From DASRHK01 sp035650495 (GTDB taxonomy: Bacteria; Pseudomonadota; Gammaproteobacteria; Nevskiales; Nevskiaceae): a DNA stretch of 10,164 nt. The DNA lies in contig DASRHK010000082.1 of NCBI GenBank assembly GCA_035650495.1, positions 1-10,164 on the forward strand, given 5' to 3'. Below are positions 1 to 6,272 of the stretch, in pieces (the first letter of the stretch is position 1; every line of letters starts with the position of its first letter). Under the pieces are notes generated by a model. It did no database searches, had not been told where the DNA came from, and worked only from the letters and a program-made list of their open reading frames with translations. A program made the position numbers and the translations under genes.

Positions 1-391
1 CGCCCTCGAACAGGAACGACACCGCGAGCACGACGTAGGCGGCGGTTGCGCTGCCCATCGGCTGCGGATGGTGCAGATGCGAGATGCCCTGGAACATCGA
101 CACACCGGCGCCGACCGCGAACACCAGCAGCGCCACCACGAAATTCCAGAAGTACAGCTCGCGGCCGTGGCCGAGCGGATGCTCCGGGCTCGGCGGCTCG
201 ACGGATCGGCGCAGGCCGTAGAGCAGCAACAATTCGTTGCCGGTGTCGACCAGCGAGTGCACGCCTTCGCTGAACATCGCCGAGCTGCCCGAGATCGACG
301 CGGCGACGAACTTCGTCACCGCGATGGCGAGATTGCCCGCCAATGCGGCGTAGACGATGCGTTTCCGGGCGGCGTGGCTGCGGCGGGCCAT
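1..391 (-). CDS. Cation diffusion facilitator (CDF) family metal transporter, N-terminal part (gene runs off the window)
   Basis: An inner-membrane divalent-metal/proton antiporter of the CDF family, exporting Zn2+, Fe2+, Co2+ or similar from the cytoplasm. The 130 visible residues start MARRSHAARK, a basic N-terminus, followed by a first hydrophobic segment (about 12-33). The CDF signature SxxMFSEGVHSLVD (about 36-49) places the TM2 metal-site residues His45 and Asp49 in an HxxxD pattern. HPLGHGRELYFW (71-82) is the usual loop before TM3, and two more hydrophobic segments follow. Family proteins are roughly 300 residues or longer, so more than half, including TM5 with the second half of the metal site and the cytoplasmic domain, lies beyond position 1. 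The ATG at 391 is the only convincing start in frame. The Shine-Dalgarno is poor: AAAGG lies only one base from the ATG. It follows the glycosylase gene by 43 bases and is probably co-transcribed. The family is clear; the metal is not. Confidence 0.9.
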   Translation of the reverse strand, partial: MARRSHAARKRIVYAALAGNLAIAVTKFVAASISGSSAMFSEGVHSLVDTGNELLLLYGLRRSVEPPSPEHPLGHGRELYFWNFVVALLVFAVGAGVSMFQGISHLHHPQPMGSATAAYVVLAVSFLFEG

Positions 392-403
392 GCCTTTTTG
401 ATC

Positions 404-421
404 CCGGCCGGTGCAGGCCGG
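404..421 (-). other. GC-rich hairpin in the glycosylase-CDF intergenic gap
   Basis: Six-base arms CCGGCC (404-409) and GGCCGG (416-421) enclose a 6-base loop. In the minus-strand transcript the hairpin sits 12 bases before the CDF ATG and is followed by an A-run and AAGG. The T-run is on the wrong side for a rho-independent terminator on either strand, so it is more likely a leader structure or a chance GC feature. Confidence 0.3.
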
Positions 422-434
422 TTCCTGCCGCTCA

Positions 435-986
435 TCACGGCCTGGAAACGTGCGGATTGCCCTTCACGTAGAAGCGCAGCAGCCGGCGCGCCCAGTGCTT
501 CGCGTAGTCCACGCCGATGCGCGGCCGCTTGACGATGACGATGCGCGCGCCGTCGTGCGGATCGGCGACATAGAGATCGCGGCTTTCGAGATCGTGGCCG
601 TTGTGGCGCTTGTCGACGTGCATCGCCTTGCACAGCAATCCGGGGCCGCTCGTCTTCGCTTCGAGATTCTTCACCGGCTCGAGCGCGCGCAGCAGTACTG
701 CGGAGGCGACGCCTTCGGGCTGCGTCACCACGTTCATGCAGTGGTGCATCCCGTAGATGAGATAAACGTAGACGTGTCCCGGCGGCCCGAACATCACGCG
801 CGTGCGTGGCGTAAGTCCGCGCGCCGAATGCGCCGCGAGATCATGCGGACCGAGATACGCCTCGACTTCGACGATACGTCCGACGCGCTCGGTGCCGCCG
901 GTGACGTGCACGAGATGCTTGCCGAGCAATTCCTGCGCGACGACGATCGGATCGCGGTCGTAGAACGCGCGCGTCAGTTTCTTCAC
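435..986 (-). CDS. mpg: Alkyladenine (3-methyladenine) DNA glycosylase, AAG/Mpg family
   Basis: A monofunctional base-excision-repair glycosylase that flips out and removes alkylated purines such as 3-methyladenine and hypoxanthine. The 183-residue protein carries the whole family signature. RIVEVEAYLGPHDLAAHS (37-54) holds the expected catalytic Glu42 (human E125), Tyr44 (Y127) and His53 (H136). YVYLIYGMHHCMNV (73-86) holds the helix-intercalating Tyr75 (Y159) and Asn85 (N169). LLRALEP (98-104) contains the conserved Arg100, and GPGLLCKA follows. Length matches bacterial members. The start is a GTG at 986 overlapping the upstream EamA stop (GTGA), giving the family-typical N-terminus (M)KKLTRAFYDRD. 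There is no clear Shine-Dalgarno, so translation probably depends on coupling to EamA. It is unrelated in fold to TagA or AlkA. Human residue numbers are from knowledge of the family, matched by eye. Confidence 0.95.
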   Translation of the reverse strand: MKKLTRAFYDRDPIVVAQELLGKHLVHVTGGTERVGRIVEVEAYLGPHDLAAHSARGLTPRTRVMFGPPGHVYVYLIYGMHHCMNVVTQPEGVASAVLLRALEPVKNLEAKTSGPGLLCKAMHVDKRHNGHDLESRDLYVADPHDGARIVIVKRPRIGVDYAKHWARRLLRFYVKGNPHVSRP

Positions 987-1876
987 GGCTGGACTTGCGC
1001 CGGCGCCTCGCTCTGCGCGCCGCGCTCGTGACGGATCAGATAGACGCCGCTCGCGATGATCACCGCCGCGCCGACCCAGGTCATCGCGTCGGGCAGCACG
1101 TGCCACACCCATGCGTCGAAGTTGATGCTCCACGCGAGCGCGGTGTACTCGATCGGCGCGATGACGGAGGCCTCCGCGCGGCGGAACGCATCGGTGATCG
1201 CGAACTGGCCGAGCCCGCCGACGACGCCGACGGCGCCGATCAGCAGCCAGTCGTCGCCGGAGATGCGCACCCATCCGGGCGCGGCGAGCGCCGCGCTGCC
1301 GAGTCCCATCAGCGTCAGCACCCAGAACACCATGCTCTGCGTCGAGTCGGTGCGTCCGAGCACGCGCACGGTGATCGCGGAGATCGCGTAGCCGGTCGCG
1401 CCGAACAAGATCGCGATGCCCGCCCAGGTGAAGACGCCGTGTCCGGTCGGACGCAGCGCGATGAGCACGCCCGCGAAGCCGACGCCGATGATGATCCAGC
1501 GCGCCGGCTGCACACGCTCGCGCAACACCAGCGCCGACAGCGCGGTGATGATCAGCGGCGCGACGAAGAACAAGGTGTATGCGGTCGACAACGGCAGATA
1601 GCGGATGCCGAACACGAACGCCGACAGCGTCGAGATGCCGATCGCGCCACGGAACAGATGCAGCCCCCAGCGCACGCGGAATACGGATCTGAAGCCGGTG
1701 GTCGAGGCTACCCAGATCGCTACGAACGGCCACGACGACAGGGCGCGCAGCGCGCAGACCTGCAGCGGCGGGTAGTGCGCGGACAGCTGCTTCAGCCCCG
1801 CGTCCATCAGGGACAGCAGGGAGACGGCGCAGAGCATCGTGACGATGCCCCGGAGGTTGTCGCGGGTGGATGTCAT
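983..1876 (-). CDS. EamA/DMT-superfamily membrane permease
   Basis: A 297-residue inner-membrane protein with the two tandem EamA repeats (about 8-140 and 150-285) and roughly ten hydrophobic segments usual for drug/metabolite transporters. Marks include LPLSTAYTLFFVAPLIITA followed by LVLRERV at the end of the first repeat, and the equivalent EASVIAPIEYTALAW stretch and final helix in the second. A basic tail (LIRHERG) ends the protein on what should be the cytoplasmic side. Members carry amino acids, nucleotides, other metabolites or drugs, and nothing in the sequence indicates the substrate. The ATG at 1876 starts MTSTRDNLRG just before the first helix. An in-frame TTG at 1933 would add 19 hydrophilic residues and reach into the divergent control region, so it is less likely. 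The gene's stop overlaps the GTG of the glycosylase gene (GTGA). Confidence 0.92.
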   Translation of the reverse strand: MTSTRDNLRGIVTMLCAVSLLSLMDAGLKQLSAHYPPLQVCALRALSSWPFVAIWVASTTGFRSVFRVRWGLHLFRGAIGISTLSAFVFGIRYLPLSTAYTLFFVAPLIITALSALVLRERVQPARWIIIGVGFAGVLIALRPTGHGVFTWAGIAILFGATGYAISAITVRVLGRTDSTQSMVFWVLTLMGLGSAALAAPGWVRISGDDWLLIGAVGVVGGLGQFAITDAFRRAEASVIAPIEYTALAWSINFDAWVWHVLPDAMTWVGAAVIIASGVYLIRHERGAQSEAPAQVQP

Positions 1877-1936
1877 GTCCGTTACAGTCCGTGAAGGATC
1901 GTCACGAACCGTTGCAGTAGTATCGCGCACCAAATC

Positions 1937-1948
1937 GCGTCGCGACGC
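1937..1948. promoter_or_regulatory. 12-bp perfect palindrome, possible operator
   Basis: GCGTCGCGACGC reads identically on both strands and lies in the divergent gap, ending 6 bases before the permease Shine-Dalgarno. A dimeric repressor bound here could control the ABC operon and perhaps EamA. The word is made only of CpG-rich steps common in this genome, so chance is a real alternative. Confidence 0.3.
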
Positions 1949-1954
1949 ATTGTC

Positions 1955-1959
1955 GGGAG
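1955..1959 (+). promoter_or_regulatory. Shine-Dalgarno supporting a TTG start for the ABC permease
   Basis: GGGAG followed by a 7-base spacer leads to the TTG at 1967. No in-frame ATG or GTG with comparable support precedes the first transmembrane segment, so this site decides the start. Confidence 0.6.
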
Positions 1960-1966
1960 CTTTCGG

Positions 1967-3682
1967 TTGCCGCGCACGTCACCGCCGATCTCGGTCCAGC
2001 TGAAGCGCGTCGTGCCCAGCCGCTGGGACTGCCTCGCGCTGGTTCTGGTGCTGCTCGGCCTGCTCTTCCTCGCCGAGACGAGCCGGCAATTGCTGCAGCC
2101 GCTCTCGGGATTGCAGGCGACGCCGCTGTCGCTCGATCCGTCCGACCTTCCGATGTACGCCGCGCGCACGACGCTGCGCATGCTCGCCGCGATGGCGTTC
2201 TCGCTCCTGTTCACTTTCACGTTCGCGACCTGGGCCGCGAAGAGCGCGCGCGCCGAACGCATCCTGATTCCAATGCTCGACATCCTGCAGTCGGTGCCGA
2301 TCCTCGGCTTCATCTCGGTCACCGTCGTGTTCTTCATGGCGCTCGCGCCCGGCCGCGTGCTCGGCGCGGAATTCGCGGCGATCTTCGCGATCTTCACCAG
2401 CCAGGCGTGGAACATGGCCTTCAGCTTCTATCAGTCGCTGCGCACGGTGCCGCACGAGCTCACCGAAGCGGCGCGCTGCTTCCAGCTGTCGCCCTGGATG
2501 CGCTTCTGGCGCCTCGAGGTGCCGTTCGCGATGCCCGGGCTCGTGTGGAACATGATGATGTCGATGTCCGGCGGCTGGTTCTTCGTCGTCGCCTCGGAAT
2601 CGATCAGCGTCGGCTCGACCGCCGTGACGCTGCCGGGCGTCGGCTCCTACATCGCGCTCGCCATCGCGCATCAGGATTTCAACGCGATCGGCTGGGCAAT
2701 CGTCGCGATGGCCGCGGTGATCCTGACCTACGACCAGCTCCTGTTCCGTCCGCTGGTCGCGTGGTCCGATCGCTTCCGCAGCGATCAGGAACGGCACACG
2801 CCGCCGCCCCGCTCGTGGGTGCTGACCGTGCTGCGCCGCTCGCGCATCGTGCGCAACCTGCGCCGCGCGCTGCACAAGCACGGGCCGCGGATCAGCGTCG
2901 CCAGGCCCCGCGTCCTCGAGGTGCGCGGACTGCCGCTGCGCCTGCAGGACACCGCGTGGACCGGCATCGCCGCCGCACTCGCGCTGCTGCTGATCTGGTA
3001 CGTGATCCACGTCGTGCGCTCCGAGCTCGCGTGGCAGGACGTGTTCGGCGTCGTCGCGCTCGGGTTGGTGACGATGGTCCGCGTCTTCGTATTGATCGCG
3101 CTCGCCACACTCGTCTGGGTGCCGGTCGGCGTCTGGATCGGCTTGCGCCCGCGCGCGGCGCAGATCTCCCAGCCGATCGCGCAGTTCCTCGCGGCGTTCC
3201 CGGCGAATCTCATGTTCCCGATCGCGGTGTCGGCGATCGTCGCGTGGCATCTCAACGCCGACGTCTGGCTGTCGCCGCTGATGATCCTCGGCACGCAGTG
3301 GTACATCCTGTTCAACGTCATCGCCGGCGCGACGACCTTGCCGCGCGACATGCAGGACGCGGCCGCGAATCTGCAAGTGACCGGCTGGCTTTGGTGGCGC
3401 CGCGTCGCGCTGCCCGCGGTGCTGCCGTACTACGTGACCGGCGCGATCACCGCATCGGGCGGGTCGTGGAATGCGGCGATCGTCGCCGAGGCGGTGAGCT
3501 GGGGCCCGACGCATCTGTCGGCGCACGGCATCGGCTCGTACATCGCGCAGGCGACCAGCGACGGCGACTTCCATCGCATCGTGCTCGGCATCGCGATCAT
3601 GGCGGGCTTCGTCGTGTTGCTGAACCGCGTGTTCTGGCGGCCGATGTACCACTACGTGGAGCGCCGATGCCGTCTGGATTAG
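1967..3682 (+). CDS. ABC transporter permease, two fused membrane domains (NitT/TauT-like)
   Basis: A 571-residue inner-membrane protein in which two binding-protein-type permease domains are fused, so one chain may supply both halves of the channel. Domain 1 spans about 20-265 and domain 2 about 325-560. They are joined by a basic, proline-containing linker (about 268-318) with many Arg. Each domain has an EAA loop for docking the ATPase: EAARCFQLSPWMRFWRLEVP (167-186) and DAAANLQVTGWLWWRRVALP (464-483). In both, the classical Gly is replaced by Gln (173, 470). MSMSGGWFFVVASESI and ITASGGSWNAAIVAEAV are matching segments after each loop and reveal the duplication. The style is that of the nitrate/sulfonate/taurine class. 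The start is TTG at 1967, supported by GGGAG. Its 3' end overlaps the ATPase gene by 16 bases. Family and pairing are secure; the substrate is unknown. Confidence 0.9.
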   Translation: MPRTSPPISVQLKRVVPSRWDCLALVLVLLGLLFLAETSRQLLQPLSGLQATPLSLDPSDLPMYAARTTLRMLAAMAFSLLFTFTFATWAAKSARAERILIPMLDILQSVPILGFISVTVVFFMALAPGRVLGAEFAAIFAIFTSQAWNMAFSFYQSLRTVPHELTEAARCFQLSPWMRFWRLEVPFAMPGLVWNMMMSMSGGWFFVVASESISVGSTAVTLPGVGSYIALAIAHQDFNAIGWAIVAMAAVILTYDQLLFRPLVAWSDRFRSDQERHTPPPRSWVLTVLRRSRIVRNLRRALHKHGPRISVARPRVLEVRGLPLRLQDTAWTGIAAALALLLIWYVIHVVRSELAWQDVFGVVALGLVTMVRVFVLIALATLVWVPVGVWIGLRPRAAQISQPIAQFLAAFPANLMFPIAVSAIVAWHLNADVWLSPLMILGTQWYILFNVIAGATTLPRDMQDAAANLQVTGWLWWRRVALPAVLPYYVTGAITASGGSWNAAIVAEAVSWGPTHLSAHGIGSYIAQATSDGDFHRIVLGIAIMAGFVVLLNRVFWRPMYHYVERRCRLD

Positions 3683-4980
3683 AGCAAGTCTCGCCGCCGC
3701 TCCTGCGCGTCGAGCAAGTGCGCCAGGTGTTCGCCAAGCCCGGCGGTGGCGAGCTCGTGGTGCTCGACAACATCGACCTGAAGCTCGAGGACGGGGAGAT
3801 CCTCGGATTGCTCGGCCGCTCGGGATCGGGCAAGTCGACGCTGCTGCGCGCGATTGCGGGCCTGTCGGCGACGACGTCGGGCCGCGTGATCTACGAAGGC
3901 CGCGAAGTCGCCGGTCCCGCCCACGGCATTGCGATGGTGTTCCAGAGCTTCGCGCTGTATCCCTGGCTCACGGTGCAGCAGAACGTGCAGCTCGGCCTCG
4001 AAGCGCTGCACGTGCCGCCCGACGACGTGCGACGGCGAGCGCTCGCGGCGATCGATCTCATCGGGCTGTCGGGATTCGAAGGCGCGTTCCCGCGCGAGCT
4101 CTCCGGCGGCATGCGCCAGCGCGTCGGCTTTGCGCGCGCGCTCGTCGTCAATCCGACCATCCTGCTGATGGACGAAGCGTTCTCCGCGCTCGACGTGCTG
4201 ACGGCCGAAACGCTGCGCACCGATTTCCTCGACCTCTGGGCCGAAGGGCAGCTGCCGATCAAGGGCGTCGTCCTGGTGACCCACAACATCGAGGAAGCGG
4301 TGCAGATGTGCGATCGTGTACTGGTGATGTCCATCAACCCGGGCCGGATCATCAGCGAAGTGAAGATCGACATCCCGCAGCCGCGCAATCGCCTGCAGCC
4401 CGCGTTCCGCGCGCTGGTCGACCGGCTCTATTCGGAGATGACCGCGCAGCGCACGGAAAAGGCGGCGCAGCGCCAGGAGATCTTCCCCGGCGTGGGCATC
4501 GGCACGGTGTTGCCGCTGGTCACGATCGCGGCGATGACGGGCTTGATCGAAGCGCTCGCCGGCGCGCCGTACCACGGCAAGGCGCATCTGCAGGAGCTCG
4601 CCGCGGCCCTGCGCCTCGAGAACGAACTGCTGCAAGTCGGCGAGACGCTGCAGCTCTTGCGATTCGCCGAGCTCGGCGGCGGCGACATGAAGTTGACGCC
4701 ACTGGGTGCGCGCTTCGCGGTAGCCGATGCCGACGAGCGCAAAGTGCTCTTCGCGCGCCAGCTCGTCACCTACGTGCCGCTGGCGGCGCACATCCGGCGC
4801 ATCCTCGACGAGCGGCCCAATCATCGCGCACCCAAGACGCGCTTCTCCGACGAGATCGAAGACTACATGGGCGCCGCCGACGCCGAGCGCACGCTGCGCA
4901 CGGTGATCGCGTGGGGACGCTACGCGGAGCTCTTCGTCTACGAGGACGCCGACGGCGTGTTCGTCGCGCCGACGCCGTGA
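3667..4980 (+). CDS. ABC transporter ATP-binding protein with C-terminal AAA-associated domain
   Basis: The cytoplasmic ATPase that powers the preceding permease. The 437-residue protein has a complete nucleotide-binding domain: Walker A GRSGSGKST (50-58), Q-loop Gln93, signature LSGGM (145-149), Walker B ILLMDE (165-170) with catalytic Glu170, D-loop SALD (173-176) and switch His206. The SALDVLTAETLR and THNIEEAVQMCDRV wording is typical of NitT/TauT-class ATPases. After a linker, an extra domain of about 160 residues (278-437) resembles the C-terminal AAA-associated domain (Pfam AAA_assoc_C) found in a subset of these ATPases. Its role is not established; regulation of transport is a reasonable guess. 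The ATG at 3667 has GGAG 5 bases upstream, inside the permease gene. Its stop overlaps the next gene's GTG (GTGA), so the three genes are probably translationally coupled. Confidence 0.93.
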   Translation: MPSGLEQVSPPLLRVEQVRQVFAKPGGGELVVLDNIDLKLEDGEILGLLGRSGSGKSTLLRAIAGLSATTSGRVIYEGREVAGPAHGIAMVFQSFALYPWLTVQQNVQLGLEALHVPPDDVRRRALAAIDLIGLSGFEGAFPRELSGGMRQRVGFARALVVNPTILLMDEAFSALDVLTAETLRTDFLDLWAEGQLPIKGVVLVTHNIEEAVQMCDRVLVMSINPGRIISEVKIDIPQPRNRLQPAFRALVDRLYSEMTAQRTEKAAQRQEIFPGVGIGTVLPLVTIAAMTGLIEALAGAPYHGKAHLQELAAALRLENELLQVGETLQLLRFAELGGGDMKLTPLGARFAVADADERKVLFARQLVTYVPLAAHIRRILDERPNHRAPKTRFSDEIEDYMGAADAERTLRTVIAWGRYAELFVYEDADGVFVAPTP

Positions 4981-5651
4981 AGCGCGCGCTGGCGATCGTG
5001 TCGATCGTCGCGGCGCACAACGCCGCTCACGCGGCCGGCGGGCGTCCGATGACCACCGACGACGCCGCGCTGACCAACACGCACTCGTGCCAGATGGAGA
5101 CCTGGCTGCAGCACGCACGCGGCGATACCCAGCTGTGGCTGTTACCCGCGTGCAATCCCTGGGGACCGTTCGAAGCGTCGGTCGGCGCCGTCGTCGACTA
5201 CCCGCAAGCCGCCCGCGCCTCGACCGGCATGGTCGTGCAAGGCAAGGCGCAATGGCTCGACGTCACGCCCGTACAGGTTGGGATCGCGGCGGGCGCGCAA
5301 CGCGTGCAGAGCTTGTGGAGCCTCTACTACGCGTACGTGCCGATGACGATCAGCGTGACGTCGTCGACGCAGGTACATGCGAATTTCGGCTGGCAGCGCG
5401 ATCGCATCGCCAGCGAAGATCAGTTCACCTACGCCGCGGCGCTCGCGCACGATCTCAGCCGCAACCTGAACGCGTTCGCCGAGATCGTCGGCAACGATTC
5501 GGCGGCGCCGATCGTGCAGGGCGGGGGCGCGGTGCTGTTCCGCGGCGGCGTGATCCAGCTCGATGCTTCCTTCGGCCGTCCCGTGCGCGGGACGTGGCGC
5601 GACTTCATCTACTCGATCGGCTTCGAGCTTTATCCGGACGCGCTTTGGTGA
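4977..5651 (+). CDS. Exported small beta-barrel-like envelope protein of unknown function
   Basis: A 224-residue protein that I cannot assign to a named gene. It begins with a plausible Sec signal peptide: KR, a hydrophobic core (about 4-13), and probable cleavage near AHA-A (about 19-20). Cys38 (THSCQMETW) and Cys59 (LPACNPW) are the only obvious cysteines early in the mature chain and could form a disulfide. Beyond about residue 65, short alternating hydrophobic/polar stretches separated by turns run to a terminal aromatic (GFELYPDALW), as in outer-membrane barrels. A transporter-like barrel of the phenol-degradation MetA type is one possible relative, by impression only. The GTG start at 4977 overlaps the ATPase stop, placing it as the third gene of the ABC operon, where a substrate-binding protein might be expected. 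The last 47 bases overlap the convergent hemerythrin gene. Confidence 0.75.
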   Translation: MKRALAIVSIVAAHNAAHAAGGRPMTTDDAALTNTHSCQMETWLQHARGDTQLWLLPACNPWGPFEASVGAVVDYPQAARASTGMVVQGKAQWLDVTPVQVGIAAGAQRVQSLWSLYYAYVPMTISVTSSTQVHANFGWQRDRIASEDQFTYAAALAHDLSRNLNAFAEIVGNDSAAPIVQGGGAVLFRGGVIQLDASFGRPVRGTWRDFIYSIGFELYPDALW

Positions 5652-6237
5652 CGACGGGGTTCGCCCGGCGCATGCCCGAGAACGTCTTGCGCAGGTAGAG
5701 CTCGCCGCGCCGCGCCAGTCGCCCGGCCGCGGCTTGTGCCGTGATCGATGCGCGGCCGGCGAATGCCGGTGTCGCGCGGCGCAGTGGCGCGAGCAAAGCT
5801 TCGACCGGCTCGTGCTTCAGCATGCGGAACTCCTCGTCCATCCGCGCCTGCTCGGCGTCGTCGAAGTTCTCGCGCACGAGCGCGAACAGGTCGACCTCTT
5901 CTTCCTTGATGTGATGGCGCAAGAGCTCGCCGAGCACCATCACCTTCGCGGTCCAGCCCACGCCACCCGGGCACGCCGACGCGAGCTCCTGCAGCAGGAT
6001 GTCGGCGACGTGATGCTCCTCGTAGGCCTCGAGCGGCAGCGCCTCGTCGGGCAGCTTCGCGTGCAGGCGGCGGTAGACCACCTCCTCCTCCGCGCGCGAA
6101 TGCGCCTGCAGCAGCGACTGCAGGCGCGTGAAGATCTCGGTGCGACGCGCAGCTTCCGCCGTGGTCGTGGCGGCGAGCTCGGAAAGGATTTCCTCGAGCG
6201 TACGGTGATCGCGGGCCAGTGTTTCCAGAATCGCCAT
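5605..6237 (-). CDS. Hemerythrin HHE cation-binding domain protein
   Basis: A 210-residue cytoplasmic protein with the four-helix hemerythrin fold that carries a di-iron centre; relatives bind O2 or NO, or respond to oxidative stress or iron. Candidate ligands, in order, are His11 (DHRTLEEIL), His46 and Glu50 (AHSRAEEEVVY), His75/76 (YEEHHVADIL), and His108/109 with Glu112-114 (LLRHHIKEEEVDLF). The HHE domain ends near residue 140. The remaining 70 residues form an Ala/Arg-rich, basic tail (ending KARPDKARSRSSR) of unknown role. The ATG at 6237 has GGAG 6 bases upstream. The gene lies 35 bases after the M13 peptidase gene and probably shares its transcript. The Shine-Dalgarno falls within a hairpin (6242-6264). 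The last 47 bases are convergently overlapped by the envelope-protein gene. Confidence 0.9.
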   Translation of the reverse strand: MAILETLARDHRTLEEILSELAATTTAEAARRTEIFTRLQSLLQAHSRAEEEVVYRRLHAKLPDEALPLEAYEEHHVADILLQELASACPGGVGWTAKVMVLGELLRHHIKEEEVDLFALVRENFDDAEQARMDEEFRMLKHEPVEALLAPLRRATPAFAGRASITAQAAAGRLARRGELYLRKTFSGMRRANPVVTKARPDKARSRSSR

Positions 6238-6241
6238 GTCG

Positions 6242-6264
6242 TTCTCCGCTTTGAGATCGGAGAA
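6242..6264 (-). promoter_or_regulatory. Intercistronic hairpin burying the hemerythrin Shine-Dalgarno
   Basis: On the minus-strand transcript, UUCUCCG pairs perfectly with CGGAGAA (7 bp) around a 9-base loop. The 3' arm contains the GGAG Shine-Dalgarno (6244-6247) of the hemerythrin gene. The 5' arm begins 8 bases after the M13 peptidase stop. A ribosome finishing the peptidase gene would cover and open the stem, so hemerythrin synthesis may depend on peptidase translation. The pairing is read directly; the effect is inferred. Confidence 0.5.
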
Positions 6265-6272
6265 AGTTGGAC

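Larger units (their letters stand above)
1877..1966. promoter_or_regulatory. Divergent control region between EamA and the ABC operon
   Basis: This 90-base gap separates the divergent EamA and ABC-permease starts and must hold promoters for both unless they lie inside coding sequence. It contains a 12-bp perfect palindrome (1937-1948), a weaker CGTGA/TCACG inverted repeat (1890-1894 and 1902-1906), and the permease Shine-Dalgarno. On the minus strand GATACT (within about 1911-1918) faintly resembles a -10 box, but no well-spaced -35 partner was found. Individual promoter boxes are not called. Confidence 0.5.

Noticed and set aside
404..421. Hairpin considered as a rho-independent terminator after the glycosylase gene
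   Set aside because: In the minus-strand transcript it is followed by A residues, and on the plus strand the T-run precedes the stem, so it fits a terminator in neither direction.
987..1733. In-frame upstream extension of the glycosylase through the EamA gene
   Set aside because: The added residues are an Arg/His-rich shadow of EamA. The GTG at 986 matches the family N-terminus.
1890..1906. CGTGA/TCACG inverted repeat in the divergent gap as a separate operator
   Set aside because: Arms of five bases with a 7-base gap are expected by chance in such GC-rich DNA. It is noted within the control region only.
1979..3652. Long open frame on the minus strand opposite the ABC permease
   Set aside because: The product is a low-complexity Arg/Asp/Glu/His-rich string; the plus strand encodes a clear double permease.
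2407..3666. In-frame upstream extension of the ATPase inside the permease gene
   Set aside because: The translation before residue 1 of the ATPase is Arg-rich shadow sequence. The ATG at 3667 has a proper Shine-Dalgarno and gives a normal ABC N-terminus.
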